NCBI GenBank assembly: GCA_018970085.1
Contig: JAGWXD010000018.1
Location: forward strand, 1 to 57,749
Direction of reading: 5' to 3'
Length of the DNA: 57,749 nt
Source of the DNA: Cyanobacteria bacterium REEB459
GTDB lineage: Bacteria > Cyanobacteriota > Cyanobacteriia > Phormidesmidales > Phormidesmidaceae
A program made the position numbers and the translations under genes. Below the pieces are notes generated by a model, which was given only the letters and a program-made list of their open reading frames with translations, was not told where the DNA came from and made no database searches. This document shows, in pieces, positions 26,665 through 35,951 of this stretch (position 1 is its first letter; each line of letters starts with the position of its first letter).

Positions 26665-27795
26665 ATGTCTATGGCTTTTCTCCGCTCCGATCTGCTCCAG
26701 CTAACCGCCTACAGTTCCCATCCGGGCAAGGATGGCCATAGGACTACAGGTCCTATGGATCAACTAGATACCAACGAATGTCCCTACGATTTACCCCTCC
26801 ACCTGAAAGCCAAACTGGCAACGGCGACTCATGGCCTTGCCGCTAACCGCTATCCCGACGGAGCTTATCTGGAGCTCAAAGCAGCGATCGCAGAGTACGC
26901 CAATGAGTCCAGTCAGCTACCGGGTCAGTTCACCGCCACTAACGTTACCGTTGGCAACGGTTCCGATGAACTAATCCGGTCCCTACTCATAGTGACCTGT
27001 TTAGGTGGGCAGGGATCAATCCTGGTGGCCCATCCCACCTTTTCTATGTATGCCATTTTGGCCCGCACCCTGGGAATTCCAGTGGTCACCCTAGACCGTC
27101 ACCCAGAAGACTTTGCTATCAACCTGGAGGCAGCCCAACGGGTGATTGATCACCCTGAGGATGTACCAGTCCGGGTGGTTTTTATGGTTCATCCCAACTC
27201 ACCGACAGGCAATGGATTAACTCCACAGGAACTAGCCTGGCTAAAACAATTGCCCGAAAATATCTTAGTAGTTGTAGATGAAGCCTATTTTGAGTTTAGT
27301 CAGCAAACCACCCTGCCGGAAATTAGCCGCCAGCCCAACTGGATAGTGTTGAGGACTTTTTCCAAAGCGTTTCGTCTAGCGGCCTATCGGATTGGCTATG
27401 GCCTTGCCCAGCCAGGCCTGGTGGCCACCCTGGAAAAGGTGCGCCTGCCCTATAATTTACCCGCTATTGCCCAAATTGCAGCCAGTCTAGCCCTAGCTCA
27501 TCGCCAGGAACTGCTGGCGATTATACCCGAGATTCAGCAACAGCGTCAGTGGCTATTGTCTGGTCTGGGTAACCAGACTCCCCTGCTCGCTTGGCCCAGC
27601 CTGGCCAACTTTATCTACGCTCGACCCCAGGGGCAACCGACAGCGATGGCAGACGATCTTGATGGCTGGTTTGACTACCTCAAAGGGATGGGCACCTTAA
27701 TTCGTAATACCGGAGGTGGCCTCAGAATTACTATCGGCAGCCCAGCCGAAAACCAGCGCACCCTGCATCGCATCCAGTCCCGACCTTTAGAGTAG
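26665..27795 (+). CDS. hisC: Histidinol-phosphate aminotransferase
   Basis: Fold-type I, PLP-dependent aminotransferase of the HisC group, catalysing the transamination between imidazole acetol phosphate and glutamate in histidine synthesis. Blocks: DQLDTNECPYDLPLHLKAKL near the N-terminus, NRYPDGAYLELKAAIAEYAN, VTVGNGSDELIRSLL (PLP phosphate loop), VFMVHPNSPTGNGLT, VVVDEAYFEFS and the PLP-binding Lys in LRTFSKAFRLAAYRIGYGLA. 376 aa. It lies 26 bp downstream of MOSC. Cyanobacteria often carry more than one HisC-like protein, and a related amino-acid aminotransferase activity is possible. Confidence 0.88.
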   Translation: MSMAFLRSDLLQLTAYSSHPGKDGHRTTGPMDQLDTNECPYDLPLHLKAKLATATHGLAANRYPDGAYLELKAAIAEYANESSQLPGQFTATNVTVGNGSDELIRSLLIVTCLGGQGSILVAHPTFSMYAILARTLGIPVVTLDRHPEDFAINLEAAQRVIDHPEDVPVRVVFMVHPNSPTGNGLTPQELAWLKQLPENILVVVDEAYFEFSQQTTLPEISRQPNWIVLRTFSKAFRLAAYRIGYGLAQPGLVATLEKVRLPYNLPAIAQIAASLALAHRQELLAIIPEIQQQRQWLLSGLGNQTPLLAWPSLANFIYARPQGQPTAMADDLDGWFDYLKGMGTLIRNTGGGLRITIGSPAENQRTLHRIQSRPLE

Positions 27796-27796
27796 A

Positions 27797-28381
27797 CTAC
27801 ATTAGCCGGCGGGCCCGGCTAATGGTAGAGGGCAATACCCCCACCATTAGGGCAAAGGCTTGATCGGGGACCCGATCAACAATAGAGTGATCAAAATAAC
27901 TCTTAAATTGTTCAAGAATCATGCGCGCTCGATCAATAGATACGGGTTTATCGGTAAAATTCTGAGTCAACCGAATCCACTGCAGACGAATGCGCAAGGC
28001 CTTTTGTTGTTCTTCAGGGGAATCTGGCGAAATTAGGGAAAGGCTGCCCAGGGCGATCACACCGCGACAGTCCCCATCTAAGTTACCGCCAATAGCAGCA
28101 CCAGGACCGGCAAATTCAGTATAAAATCCCTTATGAAGAATTAAACCGTTACGACGGCGACTATTAACAATCCATAGGTCTTTGCCGCGTATCTTAGCCA
28201 AAACATCCGCTTCCTCACTAGCAGAATTGCTGACATCTGTGGAAGCAATGGATTGATAGGCAGGTATGAGATCAGCCTTGGTGGCATGATTGCCGTAGAA
28301 CAGGGACAAAGGGGGGACTGACACCGCTGGCCCATAGGGTTGGCTGACTCTACCTAGGTCAGGATTTCGACTCATTCCCAT
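27797..28381 (-). CDS. Conserved cyanobacterial protein with an HTH-like C-terminus
   Basis: A 194-aa soluble protein I cannot name. The N-terminal 35 residues are variable. The core contains FYGNHATKADLIPAYQSIAS, KIRGKDLWIVNSRRRNGLIL, GFYTEFAGPGAAIGGNLDGD and CRGVIALGSLSLISP, conserved-looking and Gly/Asp-rich. The C-terminal 40 residues, FDHSIVDRVPDQAFALMVGV followed by LPSTISRARRLM, resemble a helix-turn-helix (small hydrophobic turn then a positively charged recognition helix). DNA binding is therefore a reasonable guess. ATG at 28381. The gene converges with hisC, one base apart. Confidence 0.75.
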   Translation of the reverse strand: MGMSRNPDLGRVSQPYGPAVSVPPLSLFYGNHATKADLIPAYQSIASTDVSNSASEEADVLAKIRGKDLWIVNSRRRNGLILHKGFYTEFAGPGAAIGGNLDGDCRGVIALGSLSLISPDSPEEQQKALRIRLQWIRLTQNFTDKPVSIDRARMILEQFKSYFDHSIVDRVPDQAFALMVGVLPSTISRARRLM

Positions 28382-28874
28382 TCAGCGACTCAACCAATTT
28401 CTGAAACAACAGTTAAAGCGACCCTCAAATCCGAAGTAACTGGAATAGAGCAGTGAACAAAAATCTCTGAAATCAAACATAGGGCAACCTAAATAGGTAA
28501 GACATACCTGCCACCCAATAACCGGATTCAAACCTGGTAAAATTTTATATCTTATGAGATTATTTTAGGCTACTGGAGCCGGGTCTGTTGTCCAGGCCAT
28601 GAAATTTCTCTAAAGTCATGATAAATTCTCTCCTAGTATTTTAAGTTTTGTATAAAGTTGAGGAACGATGGGGTACCCTGGCCCTAGGGTCTATAGCTCT
28701 CTCAAGATAGCTGTAAATCTGACGAACTAAGGCTTGAATCCCTCAATCTAGTCGAAATCACCATGGTCAGGGCGATAGTTTATACCCGTGATTTTAGGCA
28801 AAAACCCGGCCATAATAGATTGGCTTTAGTTGATTCAATAGTCTTAAATCTTTCTTTGAAAGATGTCCGCAGTC
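28382..28874. other. 493-bp intergenic region, nothing recognised
   Basis: Lies between two minus-strand genes and should hold the promoter of 27797-28381. AT-rich stretches at about 28540-28660. I looked for a tRNA because of GGATTCAAACCTGG at 28524-28537, but no acceptor or anticodon stem pairs with it. Short inverted repeats are unremarkable. No gene is supported. Confidence 0.4.
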
Positions 28875-29432
28875 TTAAATATGTTTTAATTTTTTATACA
28901 TTAGTAGCCGTTCAGGTCTTCCCTGGCCCCAGGGAAAGGCGGTTGATGTCATGGCGATTATCTTAAATCCCAATCCCTGGTAAAGACGCAAGGCCCCCCG
29001 GTTATCGGCCATGACATGGAGATAGAGGTCGTAGATTTGCCAATCTAGGGAAATCGCCTCGCAGGCTTTAAGTAAATGACTGGCAATGCCCCGGCGTCGA
29101 CAAAACCTGCCTACGGCTAAATTGGCTACATAGGCATAGGTTTTAGGAAATACTTGCCAGGGCCAGCTGAGGCGTCGGGAGATTTCTACGCTGCCGGCTA
29201 GTTCACCGCTCCAGGGGGGGCTGCTAAGGATGGCAGTCAGGCATCGGCAGGTCTGGCTTTGGTACTGAAGTCGTTGCCTTAAGTCAGTCTGGATGCCAAA
29301 TGTGAGCAATGGATAGAAAAATCCTGGCCAATCCTCAGGGTCATAAAAACTATCGGCCAGCAACCTTGCCAGACAGGGTAAGTCTTCTAGGCGGGCTGAT
29401 CGAATCCGGGGGGGAGATGCACCAGGTACCAT
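28875..29432 (-). CDS. GNAT family N-acetyltransferase
   Basis: A 185-aa acetyl-CoA-dependent acyltransferase. The N-terminus RIRSARLEDLPCLARLLADS is strand 1/helix 1 of the GNAT fold. Motif A is VANLAVGRFCRRRGIASHLL (the acetyl-CoA pyrophosphate loop R-R-R-G-I-A). Motif B follows in NRGALRLYQGLGFKIIA. It resembles the cyanobacterial/plastid group of GNATs; the substrate (protein N-termini, Lys or small amines) is unknown. The ATG at 29432 is chosen because AAAGG lies about 10 nt upstream; a TTG at 29462 would extend it by ten residues. Confidence 0.88.
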   Translation of the reverse strand: MVPGASPPRIRSARLEDLPCLARLLADSFYDPEDWPGFFYPLLTFGIQTDLRQRLQYQSQTCRCLTAILSSPPWSGELAGSVEISRRLSWPWQVFPKTYAYVANLAVGRFCRRRGIASHLLKACEAISLDWQIYDLYLHVMADNRGALRLYQGLGFKIIAMTSTAFPWGQGRPERLLMYKKLKHI

Positions 29433-29516
29433 TCCTTCGCTACCTTTATAGTTAGATGTCAATGGCGAAGCCTAGAAAATCCATAGTTTATTACCTATGT
29501 TTAACTTTAATATTCC

Positions 29517-30383
29517 ATGACTGCTCCAGCCTTTATCACCAGAATTGAATCCCACCGTGACCCTGGTTACCTCTGGCCCTTGGCTGGTCTGGGAGCTATC
29601 CTTGTCCATGGCGGGCTATGGCTGGTGTGCCGGTCCTTGGTCATCACTAGCCAGGCGGCGGCTCCCCCCCAGTCCGCCTCCATACCCGTACAACTCTGGC
29701 TGGATGCTCCGGCAGAGCAGTCTCCCCAGGTCGCTAACACCGAGGCCCGGCCTGGAGCTTTACCCGCCGTATCAGACCAGACCAGTAGCTCCAAGGGGTC
29801 ACCATTGCCCGATGCTGTTGCCGTCCACCCCGATGCCTCCCAGGCTAAGCCGGTTTTACCCTTAGCAGATAGCCCCCTGAGCCCCAGTTCTGCCCCTTTG
29901 CCCAACCCCTTGCCCCGCCCCCAGCCAGAGATCGCCGCCTCATCTTTGCCCCCAGCCTCGCCAGTCCCCAGCCCAGATCTAGCCAAGCCAACCCCCAGTC
30001 CCCCGGTTAGCCCCGCTGCCAATGGCCAACTGTTAGCCGTTGGCTTAATGGCTAGCAGCTTTGGCACTGACTTTCCTGACCGGCCCCCCCAATTATTAGA
30101 TCGCCAGCCTCTGGTCATGCAGCCCTGGTTGTCGGTGTGCGGGCTAAAAAACCTAGGGGCGATCGCCAGCCCGGGGCTGGTGGCTAAGGTCAACCTGCAG
30201 GTGCAGGTACAGCCCGACGGCAAGGTCTCCCGGGCTACAGTAGTAGACGGTACTGGCGATACTGCTCTAGATCAGCTGGTCAGTTGTATGGTTGAGCAAC
30301 AGGTCCGACTCCAGCCCGCCACTACCGCCGGCACTCCTCAACTGACGGATGCCTATATTTTGCAAACCCAGCTACGGTTTTAA
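29517..30383 (+). CDS. TonB-like membrane-anchored periplasmic protein
   Basis: A 288-aa protein with the three-part layout of TonB-type energy transducers. It has a membrane anchor at residues about 20-42 (LAGLGAILVHGGLWLVCRSL), a long Pro/Ser/Ala-rich spacer (about 45-175, for example PLPNPLPRPQPEIAASSLPP), and a small C-terminal domain (VAKVNLQVQVQPDGKVSRAT, then LVSCMVEQQVRLQPATTAGT). The C-terminal strand-helix pattern with PDGKV resembles TonB C-terminal domains. No exbB or exbD is nearby, so it must borrow energising partners, or it is a stress-structural relative. ATG at 29517. Confidence 0.75.
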   Translation: MTAPAFITRIESHRDPGYLWPLAGLGAILVHGGLWLVCRSLVITSQAAAPPQSASIPVQLWLDAPAEQSPQVANTEARPGALPAVSDQTSSSKGSPLPDAVAVHPDASQAKPVLPLADSPLSPSSAPLPNPLPRPQPEIAASSLPPASPVPSPDLAKPTPSPPVSPAANGQLLAVGLMASSFGTDFPDRPPQLLDRQPLVMQPWLSVCGLKNLGAIASPGLVAKVNLQVQVQPDGKVSRATVVDGTGDTALDQLVSCMVEQQVRLQPATTAGTPQLTDAYILQTQLRF

Positions 30384-30449
30384 GCGCCTATGCTTTAAAC
30401 CATAGCCCCCTGAGCCGTTTTGCCAGTCTACCTTTTCCCTATTTTTGCT

Positions 30450-32375
30450 ATGGCCCTTTTCACCTTGCGATCGCTACAGAAAGACTTTGGTATCAAGGAA
30501 ATTCTTCGGGATGCCAGCTTCAGCCTGGACGCGGGAGAACGGGTAGGGGTAATTGGCACTAATGGCTCAGGCAAATCAACCCTGCTGAAAATGCTAGCCG
30601 GGCTCGAACCCTGGGATGCAGGAGAACTTTGGGTCAATCCTGGTGCACGGGTCGTGTACCTGCCCCAACAGCCAGAATTTAACCACAACTGCACCGTCCT
30701 TGAGCAGGTGTTTAAAGATGCCGGGCCCGCCATGGATTTAATCCGCCAGTATGAAGCGGTTTCCCATCAGCTGGCTCAACACCCGGGGGACAGCGCCCAG
30801 TTGCTGGTGCAGTTGAGCCAGCTGACAGACCAGATTACCAGTGCCGATGCCTGGGACTTAGAAACTCGAGCCAAGGTGATTTTAACCAGACTCGGCATTG
30901 CCGATTTTGACGCTCGGGTTCAAGACCTCTCGGGCGGCTACCGTAAGCGGGTGGCTATTGCCGCTGCCCTGATGGCAGATCCTGAGGCCCTGTTGATGGA
31001 TGAGCCCACCAACCATCTAGATGCGGAATCGGTAGAGTGGTTACAAGGTTATCTCAGTAACTTTAGTGGAGCCCTATTATTAATCACCCACGATCGCTAC
31101 TTTCTTGACCAGGTAACCAACCGAATTCTAGAAATAGACCGAGGCGATCTCTTTAGCTATGACGGTAATTACGCCTATTATCTGGAGAAAAAAGCCGCCG
31201 CTGAAGCCGCCGACCAGAGTCGGCAACGGAAACACGCAGGGGTGCTACGACGAGAACTAGAATGGCTAAAACGGGGGGCAAAGGCCCGTAGCACCAAACA
31301 AAAAGCCCGCATTGATCGCATTGGCGAGATGCAAAATCGACAGTTTAAGCAAACCCAGGCCCAGGTGGATATCAGCACTGCGGGCCGCCGGATTGGTAAA
31401 AAGGTGGTCGACCTGGAGGGGGTCTCTAAGGTTTACGGCGATCGACTGCTGATAGACAATTTCAGCTATGGCTTTACTCCTGAGGATCGAGTCGGCATTA
31501 TTGGCCCCAACGGAGTTGGCAAGTCTACCCTGATGAATGTGATCACCGGCCGGTTGCAGCCAGATCAAGGTACCGTAGAGATTGGATCCACTATTCATAT
31601 AGGTTATTTTGATCAACACTCCGAAGACCTAACAGCTCATCCTGACCAGCGGGCGATCGAGTATCTTAAGCAAACCGCCGAGATGGTCACCACCGCCGAT
31701 GGCAGCGTGATTACCGCCAGTCAGATGCTAGAACGGTTTTTATTTACCCCCAACCAGCAGTATGCCCCCCTCCACAAACTATCCGGAGGCGAACGACGAC
31801 GGCTATTTTTATTGCGGGTGTTGATGGAGGCCCCTAACCTGCTGATTCTAGATGAACCCACCAATGATCTAGATATCCAAACCCTGGGGGTTTTAGAAGA
31901 ATATCTGGAACACTTTAACGGGTGTGTGATCGTGGTATCCCACGATCGCTATTTCCTAGACCGTACCGTTCAGACCATCTTTGCCTTTGAGGGAGAAGGC
32001 CGGCTGCGCCAATATCCCGGCAACTATTCTCTCTACCTTGACTATAGGCAAGCTGAAGCAGCAGCAGCGAAGGCAAAACAACCAGTGCCAACCCCAACTC
32101 ATTCTAGGAGCGAGGCTAAAAAGTCTGGACCAGCCGCCGGGGCTGATCAGCCCCGGCCCCTTTCATTTAAAGAAAAGCAAGAATATCACCAGCTAGAAGG
32201 CCAAATTGAAGCTCTAGAGGCTGAAAAACACCAGGTAGAGGCTCAGCTCTATGGTCAGACTGGTCAGGACTACACCGCGGTAGCCCAGTTGTCAGAGCAA
32301 CTGGCTAGCCTCAGTGATCGCCTCGACCAGGCGATGGAACGCTGGGTTAATTTAGCCGATCGCCTGAATGCCTGA
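30450..32375 (+). CDS. ABC-F family ATPase (Uup-like)
   Basis: A soluble protein with two ABC ATPase domains and no membrane segment, 641 aa from the ATG at 30450 (MALFTLRSLQKDFGIKEILR); an upstream start at 30420 is possible. Domain 1: Walker A GTNGSGKSTLL, signature DLSGGYRKRVAIA, Walker B LLMDEPTNHLD. Linker with the ABC-F coiled coil (RELEWLKRGAKARSTKQKAR). Domain 2: GPNGVGKSTLM, KLSGGERRRLFLL, LLILDEPTNDLD. A C-terminal coiled coil (LEGQIEALEAEKHQVEAQLY) is typical of Uup. ABC-F proteins act on ribosomes to relieve stalls, and Uup is also linked to branched DNA. Single gene, with DUF482 43 bp downstream. Confidence 0.93.
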   Translation: MALFTLRSLQKDFGIKEILRDASFSLDAGERVGVIGTNGSGKSTLLKMLAGLEPWDAGELWVNPGARVVYLPQQPEFNHNCTVLEQVFKDAGPAMDLIRQYEAVSHQLAQHPGDSAQLLVQLSQLTDQITSADAWDLETRAKVILTRLGIADFDARVQDLSGGYRKRVAIAAALMADPEALLMDEPTNHLDAESVEWLQGYLSNFSGALLLITHDRYFLDQVTNRILEIDRGDLFSYDGNYAYYLEKKAAAEAADQSRQRKHAGVLRRELEWLKRGAKARSTKQKARIDRIGEMQNRQFKQTQAQVDISTAGRRIGKKVVDLEGVSKVYGDRLLIDNFSYGFTPEDRVGIIGPNGVGKSTLMNVITGRLQPDQGTVEIGSTIHIGYFDQHSEDLTAHPDQRAIEYLKQTAEMVTTADGSVITASQMLERFLFTPNQQYAPLHKLSGGERRRLFLLRVLMEAPNLLILDEPTNDLDIQTLGVLEEYLEHFNGCVIVVSHDRYFLDRTVQTIFAFEGEGRLRQYPGNYSLYLDYRQAEAAAAKAKQPVPTPTHSRSEAKKSGPAAGADQPRPLSFKEKQEYHQLEGQIEALEAEKHQVEAQLYGQTGQDYTAVAQLSEQLASLSDRLDQAMERWVNLADRLNA

Positions 32376-32418
32376 TCGAAAAAATCCCTTAGGCTAGAAA
32401 AAACTATTGTCCCTAACC

Positions 32419-33609
32419 ATGGCCGCTGATTCTGCCCTGACTATCACCTGGACCCACCGCCTCGAAGACATCGCTGAATCTGCCTGGGATGCCCTGGCCC
32501 AGCCCCTATCTACCCCCTTCCTGGAATGGAACTGGCTAGCCAACCTGGAGCGATCGGGCAGTGTGAGTGCCCATACTGGCTGGCAACCCTGCCATCTCAC
32601 CCTCTGGCGAGGTACTCACCTGGTGGCCGCTGCGCCTATGTACTTAAAGGGCCATAGCTACGGCGAGTTTGTCTTTGATCACCAGTGGGCAGACCTAGCC
32701 GATCGCCTGGGTTTGGCCTATTACCCCAAACTTCTGGGAATGACCCCCTTTACTCCCACAGAGGGTTACCAATTTTTAATCGCCCCGGAGGAAGACCAGG
32801 CCATGATTACCCTGACCCTGGTCCAGGCCATCGATCGCTTCTGCCAAAGCCAGGGAATTTCCAGCTGTCACTTTCTGTATGTTCATCCCACCTGGCGAGA
32901 GACCATGAGGCCATTGGGGTTTAGTCCCTGGTTACACCATAGTTACATCTGGCGGAACCAGGGCTTTAAAGACTTTGACGACTATCTGGCCCAGTTTAAT
33001 GCCAATCAGCGTCGTAACATTAAACGAGAACGCCAGTCCCTGGCCGCAGCCGGACTGGACCTACAGGTGGTTAGGCCAGAGTCCCTTAGTCAGGCCCTTT
33101 GCGATTTAATGTACGACTACTACGCTGATACCTGTGATAAGTTCGGCTGGTGGGGCAGTAAATACCTGAATCGCCAGTTCTTCCAACTGCTCCACCATAA
33201 CTACCGACACCGCCTGGTCTTTTTTGCCGCTTACGGAGAAGGCCACCCCCTACCGGTGGGCATGTCCTTTTGTGTAACCAAGGGCGATCGCCTCTACGGT
33301 CGCTATTGGGGATCCCGGGAGGACTTCAACCATCTTCACTTCAACGCCTGTTACTACGCCCCGATTGAGTGGGGCATAGACCATGGCATCCAGGTGTTTG
33401 ATCCTGGCGCTGGAGGGCGGCACAAACAACGCCGGGGCTTTCCCGCCAGCCCTAACCATAGCCTGCACCGCTTTTACCATCCCCGTCTGGAAACCCTCCT
33501 AAATCGCTACATAGCCGAAGTCAACGGGCTAGAGCAACAAGAAATTGAAGCTATTAATGCCAGCCTGCCAATCAAGCTCACCGCCAACTCAGGGGCCAGG
33601 GCTGACTAG
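32419..33609 (+). CDS. GNAT-like acyltransferase, DUF482/peptidogalycan-biosynthesis-like family
   Basis: A 396-aa soluble protein (ATG at 32419, alternative TTG 12 bp upstream) of the DUF482 (COG3146) family, related to the FemAB/GNAT acyltransferases. Marks: PLSTPFLEWNWLANLERSGS, PMYLKGHSYGEFVFDHQWAD, the substrate segment LLGMTPFTPTEGYQFLI, NQRRNIKRERQSLAAAGLDL near residue 200, and FDPGAGGRHKQRRGFPASPN near the C-terminus, where the family is most conserved. The acyl acceptor is unknown. Possible co-transcription with the ABC-F gene. Confidence 0.9.
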   Translation: MAADSALTITWTHRLEDIAESAWDALAQPLSTPFLEWNWLANLERSGSVSAHTGWQPCHLTLWRGTHLVAAAPMYLKGHSYGEFVFDHQWADLADRLGLAYYPKLLGMTPFTPTEGYQFLIAPEEDQAMITLTLVQAIDRFCQSQGISSCHFLYVHPTWRETMRPLGFSPWLHHSYIWRNQGFKDFDDYLAQFNANQRRNIKRERQSLAAAGLDLQVVRPESLSQALCDLMYDYYADTCDKFGWWGSKYLNRQFFQLLHHNYRHRLVFFAAYGEGHPLPVGMSFCVTKGDRLYGRYWGSREDFNHLHFNACYYAPIEWGIDHGIQVFDPGAGGRHKQRRGFPASPNHSLHRFYHPRLETLLNRYIAEVNGLEQQEIEAINASLPIKLTANSGARAD

Positions 33610-33701
33610 ACAGGGCTAGTTGTGCATCCGTCCATGGTGGATACAGCTATACTCAATGTGTTCAGTCCGTCCAGGCGGGCTCTTTACCCTGTACCTTAGC
33701 C

Positions 33702-34232
33702 ATGTCTTACCAGCGCCTCTTTTCACCTTATTGGCATTTGGCCGGTAGTATGCTGGTGGCCCTCACCCTGCTAATGGGAAGCTGCGCTACCATTGCCGCT
33801 AAACCCTCCGGAGGCTCAACTCAGCCATTAACCAACGCTGGCGCCCAACATCTGTCAGCTACCGCACTAGTCCAAATCGGCAACCAGCAAATCTTACTAG
33901 AAGTAGCCAGTACCCCAGAGCAACAGGCCCTGGGACTCATGTATCGAGATCGCCTACCCGACGATCGGGGCATGGTTTTCCCGATCCTCTCGCCTCGACC
34001 GGTTAGCTTCTGGATGAAAAATGTACCAGTCCCCCTAGATATGGTGTTTATCTATCAGGGAAGAATTCGGGCTATCATCGCCCAGGTTCCTCCCTGTCAA
34101 AGCGATCCCTGTCCTATCTATGGCCCTAAAAACCAGATCGTTGACCAGGTGATCGAGCTGCGCAGTGGACGAGCCGCAGAACTGGGTTTATCGGTGGGCG
34201 ATGCCATAGTCATCAAGCCCCTAAGCCGATAG
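33702..34232 (+). CDS. DUF192 domain protein, probable lipoprotein
   Basis: A 176-aa exported protein. The N-terminus has a hydrophobic segment ending LLMGSCATIA; Cys28 is a plausible lipidation site although the lipobox is not ideal. The DUF192 domain covers about 50-170: LLEVASTPEQQALGLMYRDR, GMVFPILSPRPVSFWMKNVP, LDMVFIYQGRIRAIIAQVPP and GPKNQIVDQVIELRSGRAAE. The SFWMKN and LDMVF blocks are hallmarks. Function is unknown; it is expected in the periplasm. A TATACT sequence at 33648-33653 could be its -10 box. Convergent with the sigma-factor gene, 15 bp apart. Confidence 0.9.
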   Translation: MSYQRLFSPYWHLAGSMLVALTLLMGSCATIAAKPSGGSTQPLTNAGAQHLSATALVQIGNQQILLEVASTPEQQALGLMYRDRLPDDRGMVFPILSPRPVSFWMKNVPVPLDMVFIYQGRIRAIIAQVPPCQSDPCPIYGPKNQIVDQVIELRSGRAAELGLSVGDAIVIKPLSR

Positions 34233-34247
34233 CAGGTTGAGCGGGCT

Positions 34248-35423
34248 TTACTTTAACCATCCCTTGAGGCGGGAGGCCACCTGCGGTCGGCGTAGTTTTC
34301 GCATAGCCTTGGTTTGAATTTGCCGAACCCGTTCCCGGGATAGGTTAAAAATACTACCCACTTCTTCCAGGGTATGGGTTTCTCCAGTGGTCAGGCCGTA
34401 GCGCAGGGTAATAATGTCTTTTTCGCGCTCTGTCAGTACTTCTGTCAGCACGCTGGTAATTTCCTGACGCATCATATTTTCACAGATTTTCGACTCTGGA
34501 GTTTGAGTGCTGCTATCTTCCAGCAACTCCATTAATTCTGTATCTTCGCCCTTACCTACTCGATGGTTTAAAGACAGCGATCGCCGCCTCACCTGTTGCA
34601 AACTTCTCAACTGTTCAACGGTCAGGTCAAGGATTGCGGCCAACTCTTGCTCGGTAGGATTACGCTGAAGATCTCGACGCAGATCTCGATGGGCCTTTTT
34701 TAGCTTATTCAGCTTCTCAACAATATGAATTGGCAACCGAATCGTGCGGGCATCGTTAGCGATCGTCCGAGTGATACCCTGGCGAATCCACCAGTAAGCA
34801 TAGGTAGAAAATTTATACCCTTTGTCCGGATCAAACTTCTCTGTAGCCCGATTTAAACCCAGAGCGCCTTCTTGAATTAAATCTAGAAAAGGTACACCTC
34901 TATTTAAATAGCGCTTGGCAATAGAGACAACCAACCGCAGGTTAGAGCGAATCATACGCCGCTTAGCAGCCCGCCCTTCTTGCAGCTTTTGAACAAATTC
35001 TGCATTAGTTAGCTTGAGTCGAGTTAACATCTCAGAGCGACTGGGTTTGCGCTCCAACTCCTTGGTTAATTTTTCACTAGCTGCCTCTACTTTCGAGAGA
35101 AAACGCACCTGCCGAGCTAGTTCAATTTCCTCACTGGCTTCTAGTAAAGGATAGCGGGCCATCTCTTTAAAGAAGGCCCCTACCGCATCATCGGTTAAGG
35201 TTTTACTATAGCCCGACAAACCCATTTCCGACATCTCGCTGACCTGGGAGAATTTCGCTAGCACTTCGCGATCCTCCTCCCAGGCTATGGCGTCAGGCAT
35301 AAAGTCAGTATCACCTAAAGCAGCCTGATCTGGAATCGAACTAAAATCATTAGCCAGATCGTCAAGGGGACTAGCTGACCAGCCAATAGATGCGTCCAGG
35401 TTGGGGTTAAATGTAGTGGTCAT
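34248..35423 (-). CDS. RNA polymerase sigma factor, sigma-70 family (group 2-like)
   Basis: A 391-aa sigma factor with regions 1.2 to 4.2 and without a long region 1.1. Region 1.2: LTDDAVGAFFKEMARYPLLE. Region 2: SNLRLVVSIAKRYLNRGVPF, LDLIQEGALGLNRATEKFDP (2.2), YKFSTYAYWWIRQGITRTIA (2.3/2.4). Region 3: TIRLPIHIVEKLNKLKKAHR. Region 4.2 HTH: HTLEEVGSIFNLSRERVRQI. The -10-binding residues are normal. The N-terminal sequence and lack of region 1.1 suggest a nonessential group 2 factor, possibly SigC-like, rather than the housekeeping SigA. ATG at 35423. Confidence 0.92.
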   Translation of the reverse strand: MTTTFNPNLDASIGWSASPLDDLANDFSSIPDQAALGDTDFMPDAIAWEEDREVLAKFSQVSEMSEMGLSGYSKTLTDDAVGAFFKEMARYPLLEASEEIELARQVRFLSKVEAASEKLTKELERKPSRSEMLTRLKLTNAEFVQKLQEGRAAKRRMIRSNLRLVVSIAKRYLNRGVPFLDLIQEGALGLNRATEKFDPDKGYKFSTYAYWWIRQGITRTIANDARTIRLPIHIVEKLNKLKKAHRDLRRDLQRNPTEQELAAILDLTVEQLRSLQQVRRRSLSLNHRVGKGEDTELMELLEDSSTQTPESKICENMMRQEITSVLTEVLTEREKDIITLRYGLTTGETHTLEEVGSIFNLSRERVRQIQTKAMRKLRRPQVASRLKGWLK

Positions 35424-35951
35424 AGGAGCAATAAAACTGTATAACTACAGACTTGAATCATCTATACGGGCGACTCAGGAGACAATCATCCTTAGCGTGT
35501 ACCGGTGGGTTCTTCGATTGATTTTTGTGAGTCCACGATACGTATTTTTTTGCCATTTTCCAGGTAATGTAACATTTCTTTGATATCTTGCGTAGTGTAA
35601 CGGATTTTGGGGAATTTAGGCTTTCTATTCCAAGGGAAATTATCGTTTTCCTCCTCTCTAAGAAAGTATCTCAAGGCCGATCATGGAGCTGGATCGAAGC
35701 TGGTTTTGTACCCTCAGGCATGCCCTAGCTGGAGGGAGATCGGATCGTGGGCGAAAATCTCCTATTCAGGTTCAGGAGAAACTCTATTTATTCAGCCGGT
35801 CATACCTCCTAAACTACTAATAGTCACGATTTACGATTGGTTGTTTTACACTGTCCTATAGCAATTGATCAAAGTGAAGAGGGGTTATAGCCCCTATCGC
35901 GACCTATTTTTTAACTATCCCTCCACTGCGGTCTATAGAGTTGTCAAAGAT
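35424..35951. other. Divergent promoter region between the sigma factor and priA
   Basis: About 530 bp between divergent genes. AT-rich near the sigma-gene start and again at 35510-35590. No known RNA family, riboswitch or clear operator was identified. In the right part, from 35865, the frame of priA is open but the sequence there (KVKRGYSPYRDLFFNYPSTA) is not PriA-like. Confidence 0.4.

Noticed and set aside
28524-28537. T-loop-like GGATTCAAACCTGG as a tRNA remnant
   Set aside because: No matching acceptor, D or anticodon stem around it on either strand.
28763-28966. 67-codon frame overlapping the GNAT 3' end
   Set aside because: Overlaps a well-supported gene on the other strand and has no coding signature.
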